Origin: Desmonostoc vinosum HA7617-LM4
GTDB taxonomy: Bacteria > Cyanobacteriota > Cyanobacteriia > Cyanobacteriales > Nostocaceae
DNA: 64,000 nt
Assembly: GCA_019359515.1 (NCBI GenBank)
Contig: JAHHHC010000006.1
Span: forward strand, 124,001-188,000
Reading direction: 5' to 3'
Below the pieces are notes generated by a model, which did no database searches, was not told the origin of the DNA, and worked only from the letters and a program-made list of their open reading frames with translations. Numbering within the stretch: the stretch's first letter is position 1; every line of letters starts with the position of its first letter. The position numbers and the translations under genes were made by a program. Of this stretch, positions 27,121 to 36,734 are shown piece by piece.

Positions 27121-30096
27121 ATGCAAAATAAACAGTGGATTTTCTGGTGCTTTTTACCAAACTTTACCCGTTGCGGTTTAACTTTGTTGTTAAGTGTAGT
27201 TTTGCTATCTGATAGCGTGAGAGCAACACTGAGCAATACACCATTGCAGATAGCACAACAGTCAACAACACAGCAAGATGCAACTCGCGCTGCTGCGGAA
27301 CGACTCCTTCAAGAGGGGTTAGAACTTTACAAACAAGGAACAGCAGAATCGCTGCAACAAGCAACTAATAAATGGCAAGAAGCATTAAAACTTTGGCGGC
27401 AAGTCGGTGACAAAGTAAAGGAAGCCACTACCCTCAACAATATTGGCTTAGTCTACAACTTATTGGGAGACAAGCAAAAAGCACTTCTGTTTTACAATCA
27501 GGCATTACCGATATTGCGTGCAGTTGGTGACAGGGAAGGTGAAGCCACTATCCTCAACAATATTGGCTTAGTCTACAACTTATTGGGAGACAAGCAAAAA
27601 GCACTTGTGTTTTACAATCAGGCATTACCCATATTGCGTTCGGTTGATGACAAAGCTGGCGTTGCCATTACCCTCAACAATATTGGCAGTGTCTACTCCT
27701 CATTGGGAGACAAGCAAAAAGCACTTGTGTTTTACAATCAGGCATTACCGATATCGCGTGCAGTTGGTAACAGGGGAGGGGAAGCCGCTACCCTCAACAA
27801 TATTGGCTTAATCTACTCCTCATTGGGAGACAAGCAAAAAGCACTTGTGTTTTACAATCAGGCATTACCCATATTGCGTGCGGTTGATGACAAAGCTGGC
27901 GTTGCCATTACCCTCAACAATATTGGCAGTGTCTACGACTCATTGGGAGACAAGCAAAAAGCACTTGTGTTTTACAATCAGGCATTACCCATATTGCGTG
28001 CGGTTGGCAACAAAGCAGTGGAAGCTGCGATCCTCAACAATATTGGCTTAGTCTACGACTCATTGGGAGACAAGCAAAAAGCACTTTCATATTACAATCA
28101 GGCATTACCCATATCGCGTGCAGTTGGTGACAAAGCACAGGAAGCCACTACTCTCAACAATATTGGCTTAGTCTACGACTCATTGGGAGACAAACAAAAA
28201 GCACTTGTGTTTTACAATCAGGCATTACCCATATTGCGTGCAGTTGGTGACAAAGCAGGGCAAGCCACTACTCTCAATAATATTGGTTTTATCCACTCCT
28301 CATTGGGAGACAAGCAAAAAGCACTTTCATATTACAATCAGGCATTACCCATGTCGCGTGCAGTTGGTGACAAAGCACAGGAAGCCACCACCCTTTATAA
28401 TATTGCTTTTGCAGAACGCAACCAAGGCAACCTTCAACAAGCCCTTACTCAAGTTGAAACTGCAATTAAAGTTATTGAAGACTTACGCACCAAGATTGAT
28501 AGTCAAGAGTTGCGTGCTTCTTACTTTGCATCACAGCAAGGCGTTTACAAGTTCTACATCGACTTGCTGATGCAGTTGCACAAGAAAGACCCATCAAAAA
28601 GATACGACGCTTTAGCACTGCAAGCAAGCGATCGCTCTCGTGCCCGTGGTCTAATAGAACTACTAACAGAAGCTAACATCGATATCAAAAAAGGTATTGA
28701 CCCCAAACTGCTAGCAGAAGAACAACGTTTACAGTTGCTAGTTGATGCCAAAGAAAAACAACTCTCGCAATTATCAACTCAAAAAGAACCATCTGCCCAA
28801 CTCGTCGCAGATACTAAACAACAGCTTGAAGACTTACTCAAACAACAGCAAGAACTAAAGGTAAAAATCCGCGCCACCAACCCTGAGTATGCAGCACTCA
28901 AGTATCCCCAGCCTTTGAACTTAAGTGAAATTCAGCAACAACTCGATAAAGATACTCTATTATTGCAATATTCTTTGGGTGAGGAACGCAGCTATCTATG
29001 GGCTGTCACACCCAATTCTCTCGATACCTACGAACTACCAGGACGCGAACAAATAGAGAAACTAGCCAAGAATTTATACAACAACTATTTTAAAAATCCT
29101 GGGATGCAGGGAGTTTCGCCAGAAGAAACCGCTAAAGCTGCTAACGAACTGAGTAAACTCATCCTTGCACCTGTGGCTGAAAAGTTGGGGCAAAAACGTT
29201 TAGTAATTGTTGGTGATGATGCTTTGCAATACATCCCCTTTGCCGCGTTAACATCAGGAAAATCAACAACAAATTATGAACCCTTGGTAGTCAACCACGA
29301 AATAATTAGTCTACCTTCCGCCTCAACTATTGCCATTATCCGCCAAGAACTCAAAGGACGCGCCAAAGCACCGAAAACTCTCGCTATTCTTGCTGACCCC
29401 GTATTTACTGCATCAGATGAACGAGTCACAGGTAAATCTACAAATACTGACAATGACCTCGATATAGAATTACAACAGTCTGCACTTAATCGGTCAACGA
29501 TAAACATCAACCGTAGTCAAATTGAGAGACTGCCAAACACTCGCACTGAGGCACAGGAAATACTCAAGTTAGTGCCTTCAAATAATCTACAAGCGTTTGA
29601 TTTTGACGCTAACTACAATTGGGCAACTAATAAACAACTCAGTCAATACCGGATGCTGCATTTTGCCACTCACGGTTTTTTAGATAGTACCAACCCAGAG
29701 TTATCAGGAATTGTGCTATCGCTGATAGACAAACAAGGGAAGCCACAAAAAGGCTTTTTGCGACTCAACGAAATTTTCAACCTCAACTTTCCGGCTGAGT
29801 TGGTAGTGCTAAGTGCCTGTGAAACGGGTTTGGGCAGAGAAGTTAAAGGCGAGGGATTAGTAGGCTTGACAAGAGGATTAATGTATGCAGGTGCAGCGCG
29901 AGTGGTGGTGTCTTTGTGGAATGTGAATGATGAGGCGACATCGTTGTTAATGAGGCAATTTTACAGTCAGATGTTGCAGCAGGGCAAAACTCCGGCGGCG
30001 GCTTTGAGGGCGGCACAACTCCAACTTTGGCAACAGGAACAGTGGCGAAATCCTTATTCTTGGGCGGGTTTTACTTTGCTTGGGGAATGGCGATAA
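27121..30096 (+). CDS. Secreted TPR-CHAT protein with near-identical TPR array
   Basis: About 991 residues: N-terminal signal/membrane segment (CGLTLLLSVVLLSDSVRA), TPR array, helical linker and CHAT domain with His in HFATHGFLD and Cys in LSACETGLG. Eight consecutive 40-residue TPRs are encoded by 120-bp units (27421-28380) that differ at only a few positions. The linker and CHAT domain are very similar to the upstream paralogue, and the last ~100 bases plus about 18 bases after the stop codon are almost identical. The ATG at 27121 is preferred to the TTG before it. Confidence 0.9.
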   Translation: MQNKQWIFWCFLPNFTRCGLTLLLSVVLLSDSVRATLSNTPLQIAQQSTTQQDATRAAAERLLQEGLELYKQGTAESLQQATNKWQEALKLWRQVGDKVKEATTLNNIGLVYNLLGDKQKALLFYNQALPILRAVGDREGEATILNNIGLVYNLLGDKQKALVFYNQALPILRSVDDKAGVAITLNNIGSVYSSLGDKQKALVFYNQALPISRAVGNRGGEAATLNNIGLIYSSLGDKQKALVFYNQALPILRAVDDKAGVAITLNNIGSVYDSLGDKQKALVFYNQALPILRAVGNKAVEAAILNNIGLVYDSLGDKQKALSYYNQALPISRAVGDKAQEATTLNNIGLVYDSLGDKQKALVFYNQALPILRAVGDKAGQATTLNNIGFIHSSLGDKQKALSYYNQALPMSRAVGDKAQEATTLYNIAFAERNQGNLQQALTQVETAIKVIEDLRTKIDSQELRASYFASQQGVYKFYIDLLMQLHKKDPSKRYDALALQASDRSRARGLIELLTEANIDIKKGIDPKLLAEEQRLQLLVDAKEKQLSQLSTQKEPSAQLVADTKQQLEDLLKQQQELKVKIRATNPEYAALKYPQPLNLSEIQQQLDKDTLLLQYSLGEERSYLWAVTPNSLDTYELPGREQIEKLAKNLYNNYFKNPGMQGVSPEETAKAANELSKLILAPVAEKLGQKRLVIVGDDALQYIPFAALTSGKSTTNYEPLVVNHEIISLPSASTIAIIRQELKGRAKAPKTLAILADPVFTASDERVTGKSTNTDNDLDIELQQSALNRSTININRSQIERLPNTRTEAQEILKLVPSNNLQAFDFDANYNWATNKQLSQYRMLHFATHGFLDSTNPELSGIVLSLIDKQGKPQKGFLRLNEIFNLNFPAELVVLSACETGLGREVKGEGLVGLTRGLMYAGAARVVVSLWNVNDEATSLLMRQFYSQMLQQGKTPAAALRAAQLQLWQQEQWRNPYSWAGFTLLGEWR
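27421..28380 (+). repeat. Eight tandem 120-bp TPR-coding units
   Basis: Exact 120-bp period with units starting at 27421, 27541, 27661, 27781, 27901, 28021, 28141 and 28261. Each contains CTCAACAATATTGG (one unit has CTCAATAATATTGG) and TTACAATCAGGCATTACC(C/G)ATA or a close variant. Variation is concentrated at a few codons (for example NIGLVY/NIGSVY and VGDKA/VDDKA). Nucleotide-level homogeneity points to recent expansion or conversion. Confidence 0.95.
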
Positions 30097-30176
30097 TTCG
30101 TAGGGGTGCGATCGCCCAAAAGGAGAAAATATTGTAGAATTTTAGTTACATGCGATCGTCACATGCATAAACAATT

Positions 30177-30205
30177 GTAGAGACGTTTTAAAAGCACGTC
30201 TCTAC
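30177..30205. repeat. Dispersed hairpin GTAGAGACGT
   Basis: Perfect 10-bp stem GTAGAGACGT / ACGTCTCTAC with a 9-base loop, 80 bases after the TPR-CHAT stop codon. A similar hairpin (TAAAGACGC stem) follows the SpkB-like gene at 57384. It may act as a terminator but lacks a T-run. Confidence 0.6.
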
Positions 30206-30247
30206 GAAAGAATTTATTGCAATGATGAATTTAATTGATATTCTCAA

Positions 30248-30406
30248 TTATTTCTTCGCAATTATCCAAACTGCGTGAATAATTCCAGGAATATAACCAA
30301 ACAAAGTCAACAGTATATTAATCCAAAAGTCTATACCAAAACCTACTTGCAAAAATACGCCTAGAGGTGGTAAGAAAATAGCACACAGAATGCGAAGTAT
30401 ATCCAT
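30248..30406 (-). CDS. YqaE/Pmp3-family small membrane protein
   Basis: 52 residues beginning MDILRILCAIFLPPLGVFLQ and ending in a second hydrophobic helix (LFGYIPGIIHAVWIIAKK). This is the two-helix Pmp3/YqaE pattern, with the signature PPLGVFLQVGFG. Family members sit in the cytoplasmic membrane and are linked to salt, cold or membrane-potential stress; the molecular activity is unknown. An AGGAGG site lies seven bases before the ATG. It is downstream of the SUI1 gene on the same strand. Confidence 0.92.
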   Translation of the reverse strand: MDILRILCAIFLPPLGVFLQVGFGIDFWINILLTLFGYIPGIIHAVWIIAKK

Positions 30407-30542
30407 TTCAACCTCCTATTTATCTCAAGCTGAGCAGCTTTTTTGTTAATTTACCACTGCTGCTCAAATGCATTTCTACTCTCAAAGATAACATTAACTC
30501 TCTGGCTTCAAAGCACTGTTTATATGCGGTAAACCGTACTCA

Positions 30543-30890
30543 TCAACCACCGCTGATTTTGGCTTTATAACCAAGCTTAATTAAAATATCGAGAATTTTT
30601 TGTTTATGATCGCCTTGAACTTCAATTTCGTTATCTTTGACTGTACCACCTGTACCGCATTGAGTTTTCAACTGTTTGAGTAAATCTGCTAAGGTTTCTG
30701 GTTTTGTTTGAAAGCCGCTAATCACCGTGACGGTTTTACCTTTGCGTCCAGCACGAGTAGCTTGTACTCTGAGATTTTGTTGTTTTGGTGGTAGTTCGGC
30801 AATCGGCCTTTCTGTGGCAGCAGAGTTATCATTACCAAATTCGCGGTAGGCGAAGTTTTTGTCTGAAGATTTGGAGTTGGAAGAAGACAT
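30543..30890 (-). CDS. SUI1/eIF1-family translation factor (YciH-like)
   Basis: 115 residues. The C-terminal SUI1 domain shows RAGRKGKTVTVISGFQ, LKTQCGTGGTVKDNEIEVQGDH and the end LIKLGYKAKISGG. The family is homologous to eukaryotic eIF1; in bacteria the YciH role in initiation fidelity is still debated. The Ser/Asn-rich N-terminal ~40 residues are variable. A heptamer repeat begins about eight bases upstream of the start, so no normal ribosome-binding site is visible. Confidence 0.93.
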   Translation of the reverse strand: MSSSNSKSSDKNFAYREFGNDNSAATERPIAELPPKQQNLRVQATRAGRKGKTVTVISGFQTKPETLADLLKQLKTQCGTGGTVKDNEIEVQGDHKQKILDILIKLGYKAKISGG

Positions 30891-30898
30891 AATTTAGA

Positions 30899-30931
30899 GG
30901 GAGTGGGGAGTGGGGAGTGGGGAGTGGGGAA
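30899..30931. repeat. Heptamer tandem repeat in the SUI1 leader
   Basis: GGGGAGT units immediately upstream of the minus-strand SUI1 gene. Confidence 0.85.
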
Positions 30932-31081
30932 ACACAGCTTTTTAGAGTGAAATTAATAAAAATTTAGGATAAATATGTAATGCTTACACCTTTATGATCT
31001 TTCTTTAGACAGACATTTTGATTATATGTGCTTCACACTTTTCTATAATAATAAAGTCTGTCCCCTCATCAAAAACTGTCT

Positions 31082-32323
31082 GTGACTACAACTCCTCTTT
31101 TTGCAAGTTTTCTGTCAACTGCTCAGGTTCCTGATACACAGGGACGCTTTGGGCGCTTTGGCGGTAAGTATGTTCCAGAAACTCTCATGCCTGCACTGGC
31201 TGAGCTGGAAACTGCATATCAGCAATACCGCAATGACTCTGATTTTCAAGCAGAACTGCAACAACTGCTCCGAGACTACGTAGGACGTGCGACGCCGTTA
31301 TATTTTGCGGAACGTCTAACTGCTCATTATGCCAAACCCGACGGTACAGGGCCGCAAATCTACTTAAAACGTGAAGACTTAAACCATACTGGCGCTCATA
31401 AAATTAATAATGCTCTTGGTCAAGTTTTATTGGCAAAGCGCATGAATAAGCAGCGAATTATTGCTGAGACGGGTGCTGGACAGCATGGAGTGGCAACAGC
31501 CACGGTTTGCGCCCGTTTTGGCTTGGAATGTGTAATTTACATGGGCGTTCATGATATGGAACGTCAAGCCTTAAATGTGTTTAGAATGCGGCTGATGGGG
31601 GCAGAAGTACGTCCGGTAGCGGCGGGAACAGGAACTCTCAAGGATGCAACTTCAGAGGCAATTCGAGATTGGGTGACGAATGTGGAAACCACTCATTACA
31701 TCCTGGGTTCAGTTGCAGGGCCCCATCCTTACCCCATGATGGTACGCGATTTCCATGCAGTCATTGGGCAAGAAACCCGCGCTCAAGCGATGGAAAAATG
31801 GGGTGGCTTACCTGATATTCTTATGGCTTGTATCGGTGGTGGTTCTAATGCCATGGGATTATTTCATGAGTTTGTTCATGAGTCATCTGTACGCTTAATC
31901 GGAGTAGAAGCCGCTGGGGAAGGTGTCGATACTCAAAAACATGCCGCTACCTTGACAAAAGGACAAGTTGGTGTATTGCACGGGGCAATGAGTTATCTAC
32001 TGCAAGATGACGATGGCCAAATAATTGAAGCCCACTCGATTAGTGCGGGGTTAGATTATCCTGGTGTAGGGCCAGAACATAGCTATTTGAAAGATACAAA
32101 TCGTGCTGAATACTACAGCGTGACTGACGAAGAAGCTTTAGGCGCATTCCAGAGATTGTCACGCTTAGAGGGAATTATCCCAGCTTTGGAAACAGCACAT
32201 GCGATCGCCTATTTAGAAACCCTCTGTTCCCAACTTACCAACAGTCCCCGCATTGTGATTAACTGCTCTGGACGCGGTGATAAGGATGTACAGGCGGTAG
32301 CTAAATATTTAACTAATTCGTAA
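31082..32323 (+). CDS. trpB: Tryptophan synthase beta chain
   Basis: 413 residues, full length. TrpB condenses indole with serine using pyridoxal phosphate. The PLP lysine is in [15 protein letters not shown], the phosphate-binding loop in [13 protein letters not shown], and the catalytic region [15 protein letters not shown] is intact. The start is GTG at 31082, and [18 protein letters not shown] is the usual style of N-terminus. The alpha subunit gene is not adjacent, as is normal in cyanobacteria. The 3' side is a long composite repeat. Confidence 0.98.
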   Translation: MTTTPLFASFLSTAQVPDTQGRFGRFGGKYVPETLMPALAELETAYQQYRNDSDFQAELQQLLRDYVGRATPLYFAERLTAHYAKPDGTGPQIYLKREDLNHTGAHKINNALGQVLLAKRMNKQRIIAETGAGQHGVATATVCARFGLECVIYMGVHDMERQALNVFRMRLMGAEVRPVAAGTGTLKDATSEAIRDWVTNVETTHYILGSVAGPHPYPMMVRDFHAVIGQETRAQAMEKWGGLPDILMACIGGGSNAMGLFHEFVHESSVRLIGVEAAGEGVDTQKHAATLTKGQVGVLHGAMSYLLQDDDGQIIEAHSISAGLDYPGVGPEHSYLKDTNRAEYYSVTDEEALGAFQRLSRLEGIIPALETAHAIAYLETLCSQLTNSPRIVINCSGRGDKDVQAVAKYLTNS

Positions 32324-32559
32324 TTCGTAATGACGCGACGCTCCTGTGTCGCTAACGCTGACGCTCGTACCTCGCTACCGCTGACGCTCGAGGACTCGCT
32401 ACCGCTTCGCTAACGCTAACGCTATCGAGGACTCGCTACCGCTTCGCTAACGTAATTCGTAATGACGCTCGTACCGACGCTCGATGACTCGCTATCGCTA
32501 CCGCTGACGCTCGAGGACTCGCTACCGCTTCGCTATCGCTACCGTAATTCGTAATTAGA
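32311..32559. repeat. Long composite dispersed repeat
   Basis: About 250 bases of shuffled modules (ACGCTCGAGGACTCGCTACC repeated three or more times, GACGCTCGTACC, GCTAACGCTATCGAGG), starting and ending with TAATTCGTAATT motifs. It begins within a few bases of the trpB stop codon. The rest of the gap to 32745 is AT-rich, with a ribosome-binding site before the next gene. Confidence 0.85.
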
Positions 32560-32745
32560 GGCGGAACACCATACCAAATTTTTAAATCGGTGGTTTGAAA
32601 TTAGTTGGGGTCTAAATCCTCAAATAATTTAACTATGAATTACGAATTTTTTTAAATTCTACATGAAGAGTGGTGAGTGCTGAATTAAAAGACTGCACTG
32701 AGTTTTGTAAAAATACAAGAAAGAAATTTTAGGGAGGAAGCAACG

Positions 32746-33888
32746 ATGAATGAACAATTCAAACATGCGATGCTGCCACAAGCTACTCACGACGAACTCG
32801 CACGTCAAAACTTTGTACGCAGTTTGAAAATGCACATTTTCCGAGAACTTGCTCCTACTAATAAACTAATTTATGAACAAGTAGCCAAGCCTAAGTTTGA
32901 ACAAGCAAATCAGCGTCCTCCCCAGAATCGGTATGAAATTCGGCGACTGATGCAGCAAGAACCCTACTATCATTGGTACAGTGCTTTAAGGCGGATTAAC
33001 CAAGAAATGTTATGGGATGCTGTCAATACCAGCGTTGATCGTCAACTACCAGAATTGATTGAGCGTGCCCAAGACAAAACTGGAGAATTGGGTACTTTAA
33101 CAATCGACCCCAACTTTAAAATCCCTGCTTATCAAACTGCTGTAGACATTCACTGTATGCCTGGAGGATATCACAGCGAATTTACAGCCGACGATGTTGC
33201 TGCTGGTGCAACTTATGATCGCGGAGTTTATATTTATGGTGTTGGTTGGTTGGGGCCTTTAAATGATGACATGGGGCTATCTATAGTCCAAAATTACTTA
33301 CTGCCAGAGTATCCCGACTTTCGACCCAGAAAAATTCTTGACATAGGATGTTCTGTCGGTAACAGCACATTACCTTACGTCGATGGCTACCCCGATGCAG
33401 AAGTCCACGCCATAGATATAGGCCCATCGATGCTGCGTTACGCTCATGCTAGAGCCAAAGCTTTAGGAAAAAGAGTACACTTTTCTCAGCAAAACGCCGA
33501 AAACACCAACTTTCCAGATGCATCATTTGATTTAATCGTTTCCCATATTTTGCTACACGAAATACCTACGTCGGCTATTCGTCAAGTCATGCGGGAGTGT
33601 TATCGTCTACTCACTCCCGGTGGCATCATGCTTCATGTTGAAGCACCCTCATATCGCCACATGGATCTATATACTCAGTTCGTATACGATGAGGAAACTG
33701 CTAACAACAACGAACCTTTCTGGAGCGCGATGCGCGATTTAGATTTAGTTGAATTAGTTACCAAAGCCGGTTTCGCAGCAGATCATGTGTTTGAGAAGTT
33801 TGTCCCTAACGGTGCATGGAAACCAAAAGCACCCAATGGTAACTCTAGCAACCGAGGTACTTGGTTTGTTTTGACTGCAACTAAGTGA
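32746..33888 (+). CDS. Class I SAM-dependent methyltransferase
   Basis: 380 residues. The C-terminal half is a Rossmann methyltransferase domain: motif I ILDIGCSVGNS at 197-207, the acidic end of strand 2 in VHAIDIGPSML, and ASFDLIVSHILLHEI as motif IV/post-I. The N-terminal ~170 residues form an all-helical extension not recognised as a known domain (YHWYSALRRINQEMLWDAV). The substrate is unknown. A clear ribosome-binding site AGGGAGG lies before the ATG. The gene is flanked by repeats on both sides, with no operon partner. Confidence 0.87.
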   Translation: MNEQFKHAMLPQATHDELARQNFVRSLKMHIFRELAPTNKLIYEQVAKPKFEQANQRPPQNRYEIRRLMQQEPYYHWYSALRRINQEMLWDAVNTSVDRQLPELIERAQDKTGELGTLTIDPNFKIPAYQTAVDIHCMPGGYHSEFTADDVAAGATYDRGVYIYGVGWLGPLNDDMGLSIVQNYLLPEYPDFRPRKILDIGCSVGNSTLPYVDGYPDAEVHAIDIGPSMLRYAHARAKALGKRVHFSQQNAENTNFPDASFDLIVSHILLHEIPTSAIRQVMRECYRLLTPGGIMLHVEAPSYRHMDLYTQFVYDEETANNNEPFWSAMRDLDLVELVTKAGFAADHVFEKFVPNGAWKPKAPNGNSSNRGTWFVLTATK

Positions 33889-33892
33889 GAGG

Positions 33893-34050
33893 CTAGGGGG
33901 ATGAGGGGGATGAGGGAGATGAGGGGGATGAGGGGACGCAGAGAATAATCAATGACAATTCTCTATACTTCTCCTGTCGCAGACGCTACGCGTAGCAAGA
34001 TCCCGCATGGTACGACTTCGCTCAGTACAAGTTCCCAATTCCACAAAGGT
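33893..34050. repeat. Minisatellite and dispersed module
   Basis: GATGAGGGGGATGAGGGAGA units (33898-33935) followed by the CAGACGCTACGCGTAGC module and GTACAAGTTCCCAATTCC. The latter also occurs in reverse near 62460. Confidence 0.7.
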
Positions 34051-34057
34051 AGTTGAG

Positions 34058-34333
34058 ATGACAAAGATAGCTAAGGGTAAACGACCTGTATACTTAGATA
34101 ATTCGCAAAACGATAAATTGCTAACAATGGTAGTGGCTTTAGCTGGTGAGGTGTCTGTGCTTCATGAGCGTTTAGACACTATCGAACGCCTGCTAGCAGC
34201 TAAAGGTATTTTATCGATTGCTGAAATTGAAAATTACGAGCCAGATGCAGATGCAGTAAAAGAACGTGAACATTGGCGTGTAGAATATATTGCACGGGTA
34301 CTACGTGTGCTTAAGGAAGAGTTTCGTAAGTAG
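34058..34333 (+). CDS. Small hypothetical protein
   Basis: 91 residues, starting MTKIAKGKRPVYLDNSQNDK. The middle is a predicted helical segment (VVALAGEVSVLHERLDTIERLLAA) and the end is basic (RVLRVLKEEFRK). It is not recognised. The ATG at 34058 is chosen because an AAAGGTAG site precedes it and because the upstream in-frame codons (34007-34057) fall inside a dispersed repeat. It is probably soluble and could be a small coiled-coil oligomer. Confidence 0.6.
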   Translation: MTKIAKGKRPVYLDNSQNDKLLTMVVALAGEVSVLHERLDTIERLLAAKGILSIAEIENYEPDADAVKEREHWRVEYIARVLRVLKEEFRK

Positions 34334-35247
34334 GGGCGTGTTTAGCCTTAAATATTAGACCTGCCTTGAAAATAGGGAGTTTTATATCTTGCACCTGTCA
34401 AACTTTCGGTCGTAAAAATTACCTAATTGTTCGGCTACGCTGACATTCGCATCTGGATTGTAAATCCCGCTTTTATAGTAAAAGTCCATTAGAAATGGAC
34501 TGAATACAGGGGTAAATAAATATGTGAGAAATTTTTTAGATAACGGTAAAAATAATTACCCTTTTGCGAAAGAATTATTTCTCAAGGCTTATACCCACTG
34601 GAATTTTTTTAGGTTATTCTTGCAAATGACAGCCGCGACCATAATACTAATTTGCAAGGATTTGTCATCATCATTCTTGAAATTGGTGTAAATTTACAAT
34701 TTATTTAGATTATTGCAGCCGTTGATCTGTTACCTATTCTCCGTATCAAATTATGTCTGGATAACTAACCATCAAATAACAGCTCGCAAGCATCGATATC
34801 GACACAAAGAAAATAGATTAGGCAAAATTTAAGTTTATTTCTCACATTTTTGCTGAATAATGTATTTTCAGAGACATTTGTCTAGTGAATACTACATTAT
34901 TTTTTTATTAATTAACGAACATGTGAGATTTTCCACAGCAGCGATCGCAACTTTTATTAAGCCAACCGCCGCTACACTCTCGTTCAAAATTCCAAATGAA
35001 ACAATGGATGAAAGCTCATGGATTGACTGATGAAACCAAAAGAACATTTTTCTCAAATAGCAAACCCCAAAAGACAAGACATCCTTGTTCTCCACAAACA
35101 GAATTAGCTGTTGAATTTTGAATTTTGAATTTCCTCAAGCGGTACTAGTTCCTAAATTCGTCAATGCCTTACGAGTATCCTCGAAAATTCTGGGAACAAT
35201 AAGGTAGATCATAAGTCTTATCATCTCTACACATTGTAAAATTCTCC
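34334..35247. other. Long AT-rich gap, no gene supported
   Basis: 914 bases with no convincing gene. A 41-codon reading on the plus strand (34996-35121) and a 67-codon one on the minus strand (34892-35095) have no ribosome-binding site or recognisable family. The hairpin-like stretch around 34540-34600 is weak. A degenerate gene or a regulatory leader for the downstream CAP gene is possible. Confidence 0.4.
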
Positions 35248-35793
35248 ATGTTCCGACAAACTGCTTTTGGCATCGCTTTAAGTACGCTTGTCATTGCTAG
35301 TGGATTAACGACCGCTCCAATATCAGGTCACACTTCGGATAAATCCACTCATGAACAACCGTTGTCAATTCTTTCGAGTCAAGTTGCTATATCAAATACT
35401 ACTTTTAAAACCGCTGCCCTAGAAAAATCGGTTTTTGAGCAAATTAATCGCTACCGAATTTCTAAAGGACTGCCAAGACTAACCCTAAATGCAAAGATAT
35501 CTCAACAAGCAAGAATTCATAGTCAAAACATGGCTAAGGGTAAAGTTCCTTTCAGCCATAATGGATTTGAACTGCGAGTCAAAGCTATCCCTCTGAATTA
35601 TAATAGCGCAGCAGAAAATGTTGCTTTTAACCAAGGGTATACTAACCCTGCTGCTGAAGCTGTCAGTGGTTGGATTAAAAGTCCTGGACATTTAAAGAAT
35701 CTTAAGGGACAGTATAATCTGACTGGTGTTGGTGTTGCTGCTAATGGTCAAGGCGAAGTCTACCTTACACAAATTTTTCTTCGTAGCAAATAG
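35248..35793 (+). CDS. Secreted CAP-domain (SCP/PR-1-like) protein
   Basis: 181 residues with an N-terminal signal peptide (FRQTAFGIALSTLVIASGLT) and a CAP domain at about 60-180. The conserved elements are VFEQINRYRISKGLP, LNAKISQQARIHSQNMA, FSHNGFELRV (His of the CAP cavity), AENVAF (Glu) and WIKSPGHLKNL (second His). Bacterial CAP proteins are extracellular or periplasmic and of mostly unknown activity. The gene stands alone, with an extended AT-rich leader. Confidence 0.92.
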   Translation: MFRQTAFGIALSTLVIASGLTTAPISGHTSDKSTHEQPLSILSSQVAISNTTFKTAALEKSVFEQINRYRISKGLPRLTLNAKISQQARIHSQNMAKGKVPFSHNGFELRVKAIPLNYNSAAENVAFNQGYTNPAAEAVSGWIKSPGHLKNLKGQYNLTGVGVAANGQGEVYLTQIFLRSK

Positions 35794-35867
35794 ATTTAAT
35801 TTAGGATTTTTGCACAATAATTAGTGTTGAAACATCCATCAACACTGCATTTATTGTTGAGCAATTC

Positions 35868-36497
35868 ATGACATTACACGATTTTCAGGTGAGCGATCGC
35901 GATCTTAGTGATGCAGCCTTGACTGAATATTTAAAATCAACTGCGATCGCAGTTGATACAGAAACAATGGGATTATTGCCGCATCGCGATCGTTTATGTC
36001 TAGTTCAGTTGTGCAACCCAGGAGGCAAAGTAACAGCTATCCGCATAGCCAAAGGACAAGTTGACGCCCCAAACCTCAAAAAACTCTTAGAAGCACCTAA
36101 CACCTTAAAAGTATTTCACTTTGCCCGTTTTGATTTAGCCACCCTACGCCACAATTTAGGAATTCAAGTCCAGCCAGTTTTTTGCACCAAAATAGCGAGT
36201 AAGTTAGCGCGGACTTACACTAATCGCCACGGACTTAAAGATGTAGTCCAAGAATTAGAACAAGTAGAACTAGATAAAAGCGCTCAAAGTTCTGATTGGG
36301 GTAATGCGGCTAATCTATCAGAAGCTCAGCTTAATTATGCCGCTAATGATGTGCGTTATCTGCTAAGTGTGCAGCAAAAATTATTAGAAATGCTCAAAAG
36401 AGAAGAACGTTGGCAACTTGCTCAAAAATGCTTTGAATTTTTACCAACGATAGTTTCACTGGATTTGCTGCAATTTAAAGATTTATTTGAACACTAA
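35868..36497 (+). CDS. Short ribonuclease D-type 3'-5' exonuclease
   Basis: 209 residues: an exonuclease domain of the DEDDy class without the HRDC domains of full-length RNase D. The metal ligands and Tyr are visible: AVDTETMG (Asp, Glu), HFARFDLATL (Asp) and NYAANDVRYL (Tyr, Asp). Such stand-alone domains are common in cyanobacteria and probably act in RNA 3'-end processing. The start at 35868 has no strong ribosome-binding site. Confidence 0.9.
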   Translation: MTLHDFQVSDRDLSDAALTEYLKSTAIAVDTETMGLLPHRDRLCLVQLCNPGGKVTAIRIAKGQVDAPNLKKLLEAPNTLKVFHFARFDLATLRHNLGIQVQPVFCTKIASKLARTYTNRHGLKDVVQELEQVELDKSAQSSDWGNAANLSEAQLNYAANDVRYLLSVQQKLLEMLKREERWQLAQKCFEFLPTIVSLDLLQFKDLFEH

Positions 36498-36499
36498 AG

Positions 36500-36532
36500 T
36501 GGGGAGTGGGGAGTGGGGAGTGGGGAGTGGGG
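36500..36532. repeat. Heptamer tandem repeat after RNase D-like gene
   Basis: GGGGAGT units starting three bases after the stop codon. Confidence 0.85.
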
Positions 36533-36649
36533 AAGAGATATTTTTATTGAAAGCGGCGCTTGATCCCCCATCCCTCGTGGGTGGGGAGGAAAGTCGCCTC
36601 TAGAAGTGCAGGTAATGGGTAATAGGCCAATTACCCATTACCCATTACC

Positions 36650-36684
36650 AGATTCCTCGTCCCCTTGTGGGCGAGGAATTTTAA
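36650..36684 (+). terminator. Candidate intrinsic terminator
   Basis: Hairpin ATTCCTCG / CGAGGAAT with additional CCC/GGG pairing across a bulge, followed by TTTT on the plus strand. It lies between the convergent RNase D-like and rhodanese-like genes and could end transcripts from either side. Confidence 0.5.
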
Positions 36685-36734
36685 CCCTAGATTTACCAAC
36701 GCCGAAACGAAAACTGTGCCTTTACCTATGCAAC

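Noticed and set aside
27605-28570. Several periodic plus-strand reading frames of 68-121 codons in the TPR array
   Set aside because: They are out-of-frame shadows of the 120-bp repeat units and share its period.
32311-32559. Possible CRISPR array in the repeated 20-base modules
   Set aside because: Unit lengths and order vary and there are no unique spacers of constant size; it is a composite dispersed repeat.
34892-35095. 67-codon minus-strand frame and a 41-codon plus-strand frame in the 34.3-35.2 kb gap
   Set aside because: No ribosome-binding site, no recognisable family, and base composition like the surrounding non-coding DNA.
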